NCBI GenBank assembly: GCA_910574195.1
Contig: CAJTBF010000009.1
Span: 89,346-153,345, forward strand
Direction: 5' to 3'
Source of the DNA: Lachnospiraceae bacterium
GTDB taxonomy: Bacteria; Bacillota; Clostridia; Lachnospirales; Lachnospiraceae
Length of the DNA stretch: 64,000 nt
This document shows, one piece after another, positions 9,838-17,540 of the stretch. The notes under the pieces were generated by a model. That model ran no database searches. It saw nothing but the letters and a program-made list of their open reading frames with translations, and was not told the DNA's origin. How positions within the stretch are numbered: the stretch's first letter is position 1; each line of letters starts with the position of its first letter. A program made the translations under genes and the position numbers.

Positions 9838-9968
9838 CCATAGGAATTGTACGGCAGCGGTATTTGATTTTGTTTAAATTGTCTATGGCAGTAGTTTCCT
9901 TATTTTTTTAGGAAAAGCGGAATAAGCAATCACATTTCTGGCAAAAATAGAAACCAGAGGTGATGAAT

Positions 9969-10733
9969 ATGAATAAGAATGAAAAGCTAGCATTCCTAAA
10001 GGGAAAGGGCGCATCGGCTGCCCTGGTTGTTTGCTTTATTGCTGTGATCGCGATGGTTGGTGCATTTACCTACAACAATTATCAGAAAAAAATGGAACAG
10101 CAGCTTGCAAAGGCCGAAGAGCAGACGAAAGAATTGACAAAAGAGAACAGTGAAGCGACAACGGCAGATGATATTGTCCTTCCAGAAACAAAGAGTAATA
10201 CATCCGACGCAGAAGAAAAAGAGGATGAAGAAAAGAACGAAGAAGAAATATCTGAAGTGGAGGGTACAGATTCCGCAGCAGATGTATCTACTGCAGGAAA
10301 CGCGGCAGAGGTGTGGTTCAGTGAAGAAAGCACTCTGGAATGGCCGGCCAGCGGGGCAGTGTTAATCAATTACAGTATGGATCAGACGGTATTCTTTTCT
10401 ACGCTGGAGCAGTATAAATATAATCCGGCATTGATTATCGGTGGAGAAGTCGGAGAAGAAATCGCAGCTTCCGCAGCGGGAATTGTGACAAATGTAGAAC
10501 AAAGTTCGCAGAATGGATTGACAGTCACAATGGATATGGGAAATGGGTACTATGCTGTTTACGGGCAGTTGAAAGAAGTACCGGTACAGATTGGAGATTA
10601 TGTGGCGGCCGGAGAACTGGTCGGATACCTGAGTGAACCTACCAAGTATTTCTCCGTAGAAGGACCAAACCTGTATTTCCAGATCCTGAAAGACGGGGAA
10701 CCAGTGAATCCGTTAAACTTTATGGAAGGGTAA
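9969..10733 (+). CDS. spoIIQ: SpoIIQ-like protein with degenerate M23 (LytM) domain
   Basis: A single membrane helix (residues ~16-35) is followed by an acidic coiled linker and a LytM/M23 fold (~115-250). In active M23 peptidases zinc is held by HxxxD and HxH. Here the matching positions read IIGGEVGEEI and NLYFQI, with no histidine, so zinc binding and peptidase activity are not expected. SpoIIQ anchors the forespore side of the SpoIIQ-SpoIIIAH channel, a structural role that does not need catalysis. ATG 9969 follows AGAGGTGATG at good spacing; GTG 9960 and ATG 9963 fall within the ribosome site. It follows spoIID by 131 bp, the order known in Clostridia. Confidence 0.8.
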   Translation: MNKNEKLAFLKGKGASAALVVCFIAVIAMVGAFTYNNYQKKMEQQLAKAEEQTKELTKENSEATTADDIVLPETKSNTSDAEEKEDEEKNEEEISEVEGTDSAADVSTAGNAAEVWFSEESTLEWPASGAVLINYSMDQTVFFSTLEQYKYNPALIIGGEVGEEIAASAAGIVTNVEQSSQNGLTVTMDMGNGYYAVYGQLKEVPVQIGDYVAAGELVGYLSEPTKYFSVEGPNLYFQILKDGEPVNPLNFMEG

Positions 10734-11191
10734 CGGTGGGGTTACCCCCTATCGGACAACGTAGGTTATCCGCTCATGTGAAGCGCACCAGATATGGGAT
10801 GCCCGGATGGGGACAGGTTTACAGAAATTTTTTGTAGGACCTGCTTTTGTGGGATATTAGCAATATGTACAGCAATTATGATAAAAACGGTATGCCTGGC
10901 AGACGGGTTATACCGTTTTTTGATGTCGTGGAATGCGGAAAAACTGTGGACGACCGTCTTTTCATATGCCGCAGTATGTGAAAAGATTTTTGTACACATC
11001 TGGTTTGCCTGTGTTATACTGTTTTCGTACTATGACAAATATAAGTTCTAAAATCCTTTGTCTGGATTGTTATACTAGAATATATTTCAGCAGGATCGCT
11101 CATCAGACAGCACACCGGTTGTCCGTTGCTACGTCGAGAGCAGGCGCACAGGATAGGGGATGTCCGGAAAGGAGATAAAGGGAAGAGTCAG
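10734..11191 (+). other. Gene-free spacer with dispersed repeat copies
   Basis: No convincing gene in this stretch. It holds one full copy of the dispersed repeat (10741-10813), an AT-rich segment with a short inverted motif around 10890-10925 (AACGGTATGCC / TTATACCGTT), and near the nuclease start a weak partial repeat core (GGGGATGTCCGGAAAGG around 11155-11172) that also supplies GGAGA upstream of the next gene. Confidence 0.6.
10741..10813 (+). repeat. Dispersed ~70-bp repeat, copy 1
   Basis: Contains the left part CTATCGGACA and the right core GGGATGCCCGGATGGGG seen at several other places in the window (17432, 48801, 53335, and 55726 on the other strand). Confidence 0.75.
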
Positions 11192-11449
11192 ATGAATTAT
11201 ACATATATGGTAAAATGTCAGGACGGAAGTTTATACACCGGTTGGACCAATCATCTGGAAAAAAGGGTGCAGGATCATAACGCGGGAAAGGGTGCGAAAT
11301 ATACAAAATCCAGACGGCCGGTCACCCTGGTGTATTATGAGACATATCAGACAAAAGAAGAGGCAATGAAACGGGAATGTGCGATTAAGAAGATGAAAAG
11401 AAAAGAGAAATTGAAGCTGGTGCAACATTCCCAGGCAGTTGTAATTTAG
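11192..11449 (+). CDS. GIY-YIG nuclease superfamily protein (UPF0213/YhbQ-like)
   Basis: A small single-domain GIY-YIG protein of 85 aa, the usual size for the YhbQ/YazA group. The catalytic core is visible as YTYMVKCQDGSLYTGWTN (the GIY and YIG equivalents), followed by HNAGKGAKYTKSRRPV, including the conserved Arg/Lys region, and a downstream Glu. ATG 11192 gives the family N-terminus; a longer reading back to 11126 adds residues encoded by spacer and repeat DNA and is not supported. Members are thought to act on damaged or branched DNA, but their exact substrates are poorly defined. Confidence 0.88.
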   Translation: MNYTYMVKCQDGSLYTGWTNHLEKRVQDHNAGKGAKYTKSRRPVTLVYYETYQTKEEAMKRECAIKKMKRKEKLKLVQHSQAVVI

Positions 11450-11650
11450 AAGAAAGCAGGTATAAATGTCAGAATCAATCTTTTCTAATCTTTTTATCAG
11501 AGCAATCATGGAAGGACTGGCCATTGCATTAAAACAAATGTTGGAATGTGAGAAAAATCTTGGAGCCTCCGCCAGGAGATCCACTCTCCCGGAGGAGGTT
11601 CCAAGTCAAAGGTGTGGTGTCACATCAAGGTGGATATTTAGTTGTCTTAT
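11450..11650. other. Short spacer with unassigned small reading frame
   Basis: A 66-codon frame at 11466-11666 (MSESIFSNLFIRAIMEG...) has a plausible AAGCAGG ribosome site but runs into the end of the convergent regulator gene and matches no family I recognise. It may be the start of a gene truncated here. Nothing else is visible. Confidence 0.3.
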
Positions 11651-12499
11651 CTATTCTTTCCCATAAAAGGCTTCTATCGCCTGTGCGAAAAAATCCGAAG
11701 CCCCAGCTCCGTACTTTTCATCCGTCATCGGCTTGATTTTTTCATTGCGGTAATATTGCGCCTGCGCCAGCATGAATCCCTTTTCCTCTTTTATCTGTGA
11801 AAATTGTTTCATGACAAAACCATATTCTCCGACAATCTCTTTTATTTCAAAAGAATCCACGGCACAATTCCGTTTTGCAGCCAGCTTTTGTAAAATTGCT
11901 TCAATCCGTTTGTTATAGCTTTGTGCAACTTCTTTGCTGACGGGATTTTGGGCGGCAGATAAAAATTTGTCTTTCCCGCCATACCATTCAACCACTTTTG
12001 CATAGCTTTTCTGCATTTTTTCAGAAGACACGACGTTCATATAATGCTTTTTCCATTGTTCAATGCTTCCGAATTCTTTTATTGCGATGTTTCTTATGTT
12101 CTCCGGCATATGCTCTGTCATAGTCTGGAACATTTCCTCAATCTCTGTTTTACTGAAAACTGCAAAATCCATTTTGTTTTCTCCTTTCAGGATGTCATCA
12201 ATGCTGGCAATCAGGCGTTCCATACGCTCTTTTTTTGCGGTCAGCATTTTCCGCTGCATTTGTAAAATCTGGTTCCTGTCAAGAGCCGGGGTTGCCATAA
12301 TCGCTTTGATTTCCTTCAAAGGAATATCAAACTCACGGAAAAACAATACTTGTTGTAATGTTTCCAGTGCTTTATCGTCATAAAGCCGGTATCCCGCTTC
12401 ACTTTTTCCGGTCGGCTTTAACAGCCCGATTTCATCATAATAGTGGAGCGTGCGTACGCTGATACCTGTTAAATTTGATACTTCTTTTACTGTCCTCAT
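11651..12499 (-). CDS. MerR-family regulator with C-terminal TipAS ligand domain
   Basis: The N-terminal MerR winged helix (residues 1-70, MRTVKEVSNLTGISVRTLHYYDEIGLL) is followed by a coiled dimerisation helix (~75-105) and a TipAS-type domain (~140-282) containing EWYGGKDKF and ending YGAGASDFFAQAIEAFYGKE. In this family the TipAS domain binds thiopeptides or other multidrug ligands covalently or tightly, and the protein activates its own promoter and transport genes by untwisting an over-long spacer. A textbook MerR promoter lies just upstream (12530-12560), so autoregulation is likely. No drug exporter is adjacent in the window. Confidence 0.92.
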   Translation of the reverse strand: MRTVKEVSNLTGISVRTLHYYDEIGLLKPTGKSEAGYRLYDDKALETLQQVLFFREFDIPLKEIKAIMATPALDRNQILQMQRKMLTAKKERMERLIASIDDILKGENKMDFAVFSKTEIEEMFQTMTEHMPENIRNIAIKEFGSIEQWKKHYMNVVSSEKMQKSYAKVVEWYGGKDKFLSAAQNPVSKEVAQSYNKRIEAILQKLAAKRNCAVDSFEIKEIVGEYGFVMKQFSQIKEEKGFMLAQAQYYRNEKIKPMTDEKYGAGASDFFAQAIEAFYGKE

Positions 12500-12529
12500 A
12501 GTGATCGGCCTCCTGTTCTTGATATATCC

Positions 12530-12560
12530 ACTTTACCCCATCACGTTCCGTGAGAGTCAA
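12530..12560 (-). promoter_or_regulatory. MerR-type promoter/operator with 19-bp spacer
   Basis: On the minus strand, TTGACT and TAAAGT are separated by 19 bp, the over-long spacing typical of MerR-activated promoters. The spacer holds the dyad TCACG-GAA-CGTGA. It points toward the TipAS regulator and is probably its own operator. Confidence 0.85.
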
Positions 12561-12836
12561 CAGGTAATTTCAAATATTTTTGAGTATATCATATTTCGGG
12601 AATGGCGAGAAGAATTTCAGACAGAGTGGTATCTCTTTTTCTATATCCATATTAAAATGAAAGGAAGTGATATGAGCAATCATATATATCAAAAACCCAT
12701 AAGAATATGGGGATTGTAACTATTTAACTGTGACACAAATGCTGATGACACTTTTAATGATATGTTTCCACTTTTATTATTTTTCATGCCACAATCATGA
12801 CACATGAGGGTGTAAAAAAGGGGTAAACGACCAAAA
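12561..12836. other. Spacer with a 15-codon frame having a good ribosome site
   Basis: A short frame at 12672-12719 (MSNHIYQKPIRIWGL, stop TAA) follows AAGGAAGTGAT. It could be a leader peptide or the 5' remnant of a lost gene; the sequence after it is AT-rich and uninformative. Its place opposite the MerR-type promoter is where a regulated exporter would be expected. Confidence 0.3.
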
Positions 12837-12870
12837 AAGAGAAATGAGTGTTTGCCCACCCATTCCTCTT
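12837..12870 (-). terminator. Intrinsic terminator after rubrerythrin
   Basis: Read on the minus strand, AAGAGGAATGGGTG pairs with CACTCATTTCTCTT (14 bp with two G-U pairs), followed by a T run. It lies 30 bp past the rubrerythrin stop codon. Confidence 0.85.
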
Positions 12871-12899
12871 AAAAAGCCTTATTTTACGCGGTTTATATC

Positions 12900-13442
12900 T
12901 TAGCCGAAGTATCTCTTCAACAGCCCCTCAAACGCTTTTCCATGTCTTGCCTCATCTCTAGCCATCTCATGAACTGTATCATGGATCGCATCCAGGTTCG
13001 CAGCCTTTGCACGCTTTGCAAGATCAAATTTTCCAGCCGTAGCGCCGTTTTCCGCGTCTACTCTCATCTCCAGATTCTTCTTGGTGCTGTCGGTAACAAC
13101 CTCACCCAACAATTCTGCAAACTTTGCAGCATGTTCTGCTTCTTCATAAGCAGCTTTTTCCCAGTACAGACCGATTTCCGGATAACCTTCTCTGTGTGCA
13201 ACTCTTGCCATTGCAAGGTACATACCAACCTCAGAACATTCTCCTTCGAAGTTTGCTCTTAAATCAGCAACGATATCTTCGCTCACACCCTTTGCAACGC
13301 CTACTACGTGCTCAGCAGCCCATTCTCTTTCACCGGACTGTTCGGTAAACTTGTCAGGACCTACGCCACAAACCGGACATTTCTCCGGTGCAGCATCTCC
13401 TTCATGAACGTAACCACATACAGAACATACAAATTTTTTCAT
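12900..13442 (-). CDS. rbr: Rubrerythrin, rubredoxin-first type
   Basis: A non-haem iron peroxidase that protects anaerobes by reducing hydrogen peroxide. The rubredoxin domain comes first ([21 protein letters not shown], residues ~6-28, two CxxC pairs). It is followed by a ferritin-like four-helix domain with ExxH di-iron motifs ([25 protein letters not shown]). The rubredoxin-first order is that of reverse rubrerythrins. ATG 13442 is preferred over the GTG two codons upstream because AAGGAG is then 9 bp away. It lies downstream of the PerR/Fur gene on the same strand, fitting peroxide control. A GCACGGC/GCCGTGC hairpin (13509-13526) sits between the two. Confidence 0.93.
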   Translation of the reverse strand: MKKFVCSVCGYVHEGDAAPEKCPVCGVGPDKFTEQSGEREWAAEHVVGVAKGVSEDIVADLRANFEGECSEVGMYLAMARVAHREGYPEIGLYWEKAAYEEAEHAAKFAELLGEVVTDSTKKNLEMRVDAENGATAGKFDLAKRAKAANLDAIHDTVHEMARDEARHGKAFEGLLKRYFG

Positions 13443-13508
13443 CTTCACATTCTCCTTTTTATCATAATTTTTTGCCTTTTCGGCGTTTTGCAGTTTTGAT
13501 TCTGCAAT

Positions 13509-13526
13509 GCACGGCTTTTGCCGTGC
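13509..13526 (-). other. Hairpin between perR and rubrerythrin
   Basis: GCACGGC and GCCGTGC form a perfect 7-bp stem with a 4-base loop. There is no T run, so it is more likely an mRNA stability or processing structure than a terminator. Confidence 0.5.
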
Positions 13527-13594
13527 AGAAGGGGGTAGCTTTTGTTACCGGGGACAGCCTCTTTCTTTTGAAGAAAAGAATCGGAATTGCCCGG

Positions 13595-13993
13595 TCAGGA
13601 GCATGTCCCTTTACAGTCGCTACATTTTCCATAAAAAATGGTGTTGCTGGATTCAATCTGGCCGTCAAAGGTTTCTGCGGCCGCCTGATTGAGTCTGGAA
13701 ATCTCTTCCATGCTTAGATCCAGATCCAGAATCCGTCTGCAGCAAGTGCAGAAAAAGTGATTGTGCGGCTGAACAAAACCATCAAATCTGTCGACACTGT
13801 CCGGAGAAGAAATCTTAGCAATCTCTCCCAGGTCGGCCAGCAGCTTTAAGTTCCGATATACGGTGCCCAGGCTGATATTGGGAAATTCTTCCTTTACATG
13901 GGAATAAACCGTATCTGCGGAAGGATGTTCCCGGGTAGTCAACAGATAATTCTTGATGGATTCTCTTTGCCGGCTGTACTTTAACGCTGCCAA
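13595..13993 (-). CDS. perR: Fur-family regulator, probably PerR
   Basis: Length 132 aa with an N-terminal winged helix (residues ~10-70, ISLGTVYRNLKLLADLGEI). Structural zinc cysteines are CTCC and CSDC. The regulatory metal site has the His after TTRE and RFDGFVQPHNHF (Asp plus two His), as in PerR. The fourth PerR ligand position is less clear, so a plain Fur cannot be excluded. Neighbouring rubrerythrin argues for peroxide sensing. Its own promoter has a perfect 7-bp dyad just downstream, suggesting autoregulation. Confidence 0.88.
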   Translation of the reverse strand: MAALKYSRQRESIKNYLLTTREHPSADTVYSHVKEEFPNISLGTVYRNLKLLADLGEIAKISSPDSVDRFDGFVQPHNHFFCTCCRRILDLDLSMEEISRLNQAAAETFDGQIESSNTIFYGKCSDCKGTCS

Positions 13994-14018
13994 AAGAATC
14001 CTCCTTTCAAAAATAATA

Positions 14019-14035
14019 ATAGTAACAATTACTAT
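14019..14035. promoter_or_regulatory. Putative PerR/Fur operator dyad
   Basis: ATAGTAA-CAA-TTACTAT is a perfect 7-3-7 inverted repeat just downstream of the perR promoter on the minus strand. The half-sites are AT-rich like Per boxes, although the canonical Per box has a single-base centre. Confidence 0.6.
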
Positions 14036-14041
14036 GATTAG

Positions 14042-14070
14042 AATATACCTTATTTCTTTGAGCTTGTCAA
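14042..14070 (-). promoter_or_regulatory. perR promoter
   Basis: On the minus strand, TTGACA and TATATT are separated by 17 bp. The dyad at 14019-14035 begins about seven bases after the -10 element, where bound repressor would block initiation. Confidence 0.85.
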
Positions 14071-14272
14071 GAGAATTTTAAAAAATAATAATCATAAATT
14101 AGGAAATTACAGCTTTTCTGTACAGGCGCAGGGGAGAGAAAACAATTACAAGAAAAAATAACCTGGAATAGAATATCCAAAATGTTACAAAATAATGAAT
14201 GAAATAGAAAAAAATATTTTGAAAAGTGTTACAATCTGTCAGATTATGAGGATGAAAAGTCCATAAAATATG

Positions 14273-14301
14273 TTGACATAAGTGTGTTACATTGCTATAA
14301 T
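14273..14301 (+). promoter_or_regulatory. Promoter of the NlpC/P60 gene
   Basis: TTGACA (14273-14278) and TATAAT (14296-14301) with 17-bp spacing. The upstream 150 bp are AT-rich and contain several TGTTAC or TGTAAC hexamers that resemble half-sites of the WalR cell-wall regulator; that link is inference. Confidence 0.85.
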
Positions 14302-14384
14302 AGCATCGTAATAAATTTAACATTTGTGTAACATTTAGAACTTCCTACAAAAGATGAAGACAGAAAGTCGTAAGGAGGTTTTAT

Positions 14385-15512
14385 ATGAAAGTAACACATG
14401 TGAGGCAAAAAGTGATTCTTTCTGCGCTGGCAGGAGCAATCATGATTCCGGGGAATGTAATTACGGTAAAAGCGGCGAATGAAAAGACGGAGAATACATC
14501 ACCGCTGCCAATTGCAGGAATTGAGTCTGTAGTAACAGAGTGCCTCGAAACAAATGTAAAAGACAATATTGATTTGTATTTAGTACCAACAAACGAGGGT
14601 GAGTATTTGAATCGGGCATTTTCTAATATAAGTGATTTTACTTATATTAGAAGTGCCCCGGATGAGACAAGTGAGTGGGCAGGCAAACTTTACAGTAATT
14701 CCACGGTGACGGTCCTGGAATATGACGGAGAATGGACAAAGATCCGTTCCGGAAATGTAGAGGGGTATGTTCCTGCCGACGTCTTATACACAGGAGAGGA
14801 AGCGGAGGCACGAGCCAAGGATTACGAGACGGAGGAAGCAACGGTTCTGGCGGATGTTCTCAATGTACGGAGCGGACAGGGGACAGAAAATGAGATTCTG
14901 ACGCAGGTAACATGGAACCAGCAGTACCAGGTTACCGGAGATCCGGTAAATAACTGGTATCCGGTAAAGGTAGGAGAGATTGACGGCTGGGTATGTGGAG
15001 AATATGTAGATGTCGAGACTACATTTTCTTATGCGGAATCAAAGACGGAGGAAGAACAACGTCTCGCAGAAGAGGCGGAAAGAGCGGCCAGAGAAGCACA
15101 GTTGGCACAGCAGAAACAGAACACAGTAGAAGAGGAAGTACAGGAGACGGCCGTTGTACAGCCACAGGGAAGCAGCGGACAGGCAGTGATTGATTTTGCC
15201 TGCCAGTTTATAGGAAATCCCTATGTATGGGGCGGCACAAGCCTGACAAACGGAGCGGATTGTTCCGGATTTGTACAAGCCGTTTATGCGAATTTTGGAA
15301 TTTCCCTGCCGCGTACGACATGGGATATGGAAAGTGTAGGATATCCGGTAAGTTATGAAGAAGCGCTTCCGGGAGATATCGTTTTATATTATGGACATGT
15401 CGGTCTGTATATGGGAGACGGAACGATTGTAAATGCCATGAATGAAGCAGATGGAATCGGTATTTGCAGCGCAACCTATGCTCCGATCGTGACAATCCGT
15501 CGGGTATTATAA
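14385..15512 (+). CDS. Secreted NlpC/P60 peptidoglycan endopeptidase with two SH3b domains
   Basis: A signal peptide (residues 1-31, cleavage near VKA-AN) is followed by two bacterial SH3 domains (~80-145 and ~150-210), a Glu/Ala/Gln-rich helical linker (~215-260) and a C-terminal NlpC/P60 domain (~265-375). The catalytic Cys is in GADCSGFVQAVY and the His in YYGHVGLYMGDG. The enzyme would cut stem peptides in the wall, with SH3b domains binding peptidoglycan. AAGGAGG precedes ATG 14385. It is monocistronic: strong promoter upstream, terminator at 15534-15565. Confidence 0.93.
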   Translation: MKVTHVRQKVILSALAGAIMIPGNVITVKAANEKTENTSPLPIAGIESVVTECLETNVKDNIDLYLVPTNEGEYLNRAFSNISDFTYIRSAPDETSEWAGKLYSNSTVTVLEYDGEWTKIRSGNVEGYVPADVLYTGEEAEARAKDYETEEATVLADVLNVRSGQGTENEILTQVTWNQQYQVTGDPVNNWYPVKVGEIDGWVCGEYVDVETTFSYAESKTEEEQRLAEEAERAAREAQLAQQKQNTVEEEVQETAVVQPQGSSGQAVIDFACQFIGNPYVWGGTSLTNGADCSGFVQAVYANFGISLPRTTWDMESVGYPVSYEEALPGDIVLYYGHVGLYMGDGTIVNAMNEADGIGICSATYAPIVTIRRVL

Positions 15513-15533
15513 AAATGAAAAAGAAGCAAAAGG

Positions 15534-15565
15534 GGAATGGAGTATTCGTACACCGTTCCTTTTTT
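15534..15565 (+). terminator. Terminator after the NlpC/P60 gene
   Basis: GGAATGGAGT pairs with ACACCGTTCC (one mismatch, one G-U) around a six-base loop, followed by TTTTTT. Confidence 0.8.
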
Positions 15566-16030
15566 GAATGCAGTGGAGGATGCCCGAAAAGAACATGAAA
15601 TGTAAGATGCGAATATTTCTGACTATTTAACTAGATATATATAAATATCTGATAAATTTTTCTGTAATTACTTGAAGGAAATAAATGGAAAATGAAGGGA
15701 AACAAAAATTAGAATATGCAAAATGCACAAAAATGTAAAAAGTTGTCGAATGCAAATAAAAGAAAGTTTTCAACTTATCCACATATAAAACATCAAAAAA
15801 CGTGGAAAAAAGTAGATTTTTAAAAAGTTTTTCACATTATCCACATAAAAAGTCCGTATTTATGTGGATTACTAAGGCAAAAAAAAGAACGGGCGTTTTG
15901 GTGAGTTATGATGAAAATTAGAATTTGTCGAAAAAAAGCGAGAAATAGGTTGACTTTTGAGTAGTCTAAAAAGTGCATTAAACAGGAAGACAATTCAGAC
16001 AATTCGAGGGCGTAAAAATGAATATCACAG
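15566..16030. other. AT-rich gene-free spacer
   Basis: No gene is supported. Apart from the DnaA-box-like cluster listed separately, the segment is AT-rich with a possible -35 (TTGACT near 15951) that lacks a matching -10. Confidence 0.6.
15775..15871. promoter_or_regulatory. Cluster of DnaA-box-like sites
   Basis: Two exact TTATCCACA boxes (15775-15783 and 15837-15845) and one inverted box with a single mismatch (TGTGGATTA, 15863-15871) lie within 97 bp of AT-rich DNA. No dnaA or dnaN is near, so this is not oriC; it may be a DnaA titration or regulatory site. Confidence 0.5.
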
Positions 16031-16059
16031 TTGATAAATTGAAGTACCCGGGGTATAAT
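16031..16059 (+). promoter_or_regulatory. Promoter of the DUF1858 gene
   Basis: TTGATA (16031-16036), 17 bp, TATAAT (16054-16059), 36 bp before the start codon. Confidence 0.8.
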
Positions 16060-16094
16060 AAAAATCACGAAATGATAGAAGGAGGAGAAGAGAA

Positions 16095-16301
16095 ATGGCA
16101 CAAGTTTCTAAAGATACAACAATCGGAGAACTTTTGATGACGTTTCCGGATGCAGCTCCGATTCTCATGGAAATTGGAATGCATTGTCTGGGATGCCCGT
16201 CTGCACAGGGGGAATCACTTGCGGAAGCAGCGATGGTCCATGGGATTGATGCCGATCTGCTTATTGAGAAGATCAATGCAAAGATCAAAGCAGCGGAATA
16301 G
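16095..16301 (+). CDS. DUF1858 domain protein
   Basis: A 68-aa single-domain protein. The family hallmark [14 protein letters not shown], with its CxxC pair, is at residues ~29-42, preceded by [22 protein letters not shown]1858 also occurs at the N-terminus of ScdA-type iron-centre repair proteins and hybrid-cluster proteins, which suggests a role in redox or metal handling; no specific activity is established for stand-alone forms. GGAGGAG precedes ATG 16095. It is monocistronic between its own promoter and a strong terminator. Confidence 0.9.
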   Translation: MAQVSKDTTIGELLMTFPDAAPILMEIGMHCLGCPSAQGESLAEAAMVHGIDADLLIEKINAKIKAAE

Positions 16302-16317
16302 AAAGAAATAAAAAGAA

Positions 16318-16375
16318 ACCCGTCCGGCAGATCTTCTATTATTATGGAAGAAGATCTAATGGACGGGTATTTTTC
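16318..16375 (+). terminator. Two-stem terminator, with a partial second copy downstream
   Basis: ACCCGTCC (16318-16325) pairs with GGACGGGT (16361-16368) and inside it AGATCTTCT pairs with AGAAGATCT, followed by a T-rich stretch. The 3' half, from TATGGAAGAAGATCTAAT onward, is repeated almost exactly at 16380-16420, a local duplication. Confidence 0.85.
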
Positions 16376-16432
16376 TTCTCTATGGAAGAAGATCTAATAG
16401 AAGGGTATTTTCTTCCGTCAGACAAGTGCTGA

Positions 16433-17164
16433 TTATATGGAAGCTAAATGTGGTATGGCATCTGTGGAAATCATTGTTTCGCAATGTTCCTCCAGATATG
16501 CGAGAATGGGACCGGTTGCTTTTTCCAGAGTCCCGTATTCGGAAAGCATATTGCAAATCTTATTAAAGGCGTTGCCTGTCTGCTGCGGCTGTGTTAATGC
16601 CAAAATGTAAAGATCTGCTTTGAGGTCATGGTATAATGTACTTTGTCCGTCATACATCGGCAGGATTAATCTGGCAGCTTCCATAATACAGTCTATGTTT
16701 TCAAAAGAGAACAGTCTTGCGGGAGATACTTCCTGCAAAGAAGCGGTATCCGGATTTTCTGCAGAAGAGGTGACGCCTGCTGCAGCTTCTTTTACCTTAT
16801 TTAGTAAATCCAGAAATTCTTCGGCCCCTTCCAACTTGTTCAAAGGCGGTTCGTGCTCTCCTTGTTCGGCATCTCCGAAAGGAGTAAATTTGGAGAAGCG
16901 TGTGTCCAGTTCTTCCGGATCTTCCACTTTTGTAATAATTAATACAATGGATCCGGCGGATGCAGGAATTGCTTCAATCATTAAAGGGATATCATCAGCT
17001 TCAAAACCAAAGTCAAAAGATGCCTGCTGCATCATATCACGAAACAGCGACTTTGCATTTTCAGTACCATAGGCTAGTTCACTTAATTTCAAATGGCGTG
17101 CTGCCAAATCAGCATGTGTCAATGTGCAACGAATTTGATTTTCGTTTAACTTTTCTATTTTCAA
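16433..17164 (-). CDS. mecA: Adaptor protein MecA
   Basis: A 243-aa protein with the MecA layout: N-terminal substrate-recruiting region (MKIEKLNENQIRCTLTHADL), acidic linker (~95-135) and a C-terminal ClpC-binding domain (~140-243) with FSFENIDCIMEAARL and STLYHDLKADLYILAL. MecA delivers substrates to the ClpC-ClpP protease and stimulates ClpC assembly. It stands alone, ending close to the partially duplicated DUF1858 terminator, which could serve both directions. Confidence 0.92.
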   Translation of the reverse strand: MKIEKLNENQIRCTLTHADLAARHLKLSELAYGTENAKSLFRDMMQQASFDFGFEADDIPLMIEAIPASAGSIVLIITKVEDPEELDTRFSKFTPFGDAEQGEHEPPLNKLEGAEEFLDLLNKVKEAAAGVTSSAENPDTASLQEVSPARLFSFENIDCIMEAARLILPMYDGQSTLYHDLKADLYILALTQPQQTGNAFNKICNMLSEYGTLEKATGPILAYLEEHCETMISTDAIPHLASI

Positions 17165-17292
17165 TTTATGATCACATCCTTTTGAACTAAAATATTTGAT
17201 TCAAATTTAGTATAAACAAAATCCACAGATATGTAAAGAAAAAATAATAGAAAAAGTCTGGAAAAACTTTGAGTTCTCAAGGAAACTTCTAT

Positions 17293-17310
17293 TTGTGAAC
17301 AAATTCACAG
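17293..17310 (+). promoter_or_regulatory. CRP/FNR- or Rex-like palindrome
   Basis: TTGTGAACAAATTCACAG. TGTGA-N6-TCACA is a perfect CRP/FNR-family half-site pair, and the same bases match the Rex consensus TTGTGAA-N4-TTCACAA at 17 of 18 positions. Its centre is roughly 65 bp upstream of the predicted start of the next promoter, the class I activator distance. Confidence 0.55.
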
Positions 17311-17331
17311 GGCTTATGCACAAAAAACACA

Positions 17332-17360
17332 TTGAAATTTAGAAAAGTGTTTTTTATAAT
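17332..17360 (+). promoter_or_regulatory. Promoter preceding the disrupted gene
   Basis: TTGAAA (17332-17337), 17 bp, TATAAT (17355-17360). Confidence 0.75.
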
Positions 17361-17431
17361 TGCAAATACGGAGATAGCACGAAACAATAGAAAAATTTTC
17401 AGGGAAAGGAGAGAAAGAAACGAGTTGCCGG

Positions 17432-17510
17432 AAGGGTGTACCTTATCGGACACGAAGTGTCCGTCTGCTCCGGCAGGAGCATGAATTATGGGATGCCCGG
17501 ATGGGTATAC
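17432..17510 (+). repeat. Dispersed ~70-bp repeat, copy 2
   Basis: A full copy: GGGTGTACCTTATCGGACA at the left, a GGACAC/GTGTCC hairpin, GGAGCATGAATTATGGGATG, and GCCCGGATGGGTATAC at the right. It starts about 20 bp after a ribosome site and separates that site from the reading frame that follows. Confidence 0.85.
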
Positions 17511-17540
17511 AAATTGGATTACTACTGTCCAATTAGTATA

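Larger units (their letters stand above)
17165..17431. other. Spacer holding an orphan regulated promoter
   Basis: Contains the mecA upstream region and, on the plus strand, the CRP/Rex-like palindrome and the promoter listed next, followed by a ribosome site (GGAAAGGAGAG, ~17403-17413). The expected gene does not begin after it; a dispersed repeat does. Confidence 0.6.

Noticed and set aside
14100..14272. WalR binding sites upstream of the NlpC/P60 gene
   Set aside because: Several TGTTAC/TGTAAC hexamers occur, but no clear pair with the required 5-bp spacing was found.
15775..15871. Chromosomal replication origin
   Set aside because: DnaA boxes are present, but dnaA, dnaN, recF or gyrase genes and a longer box array are absent.
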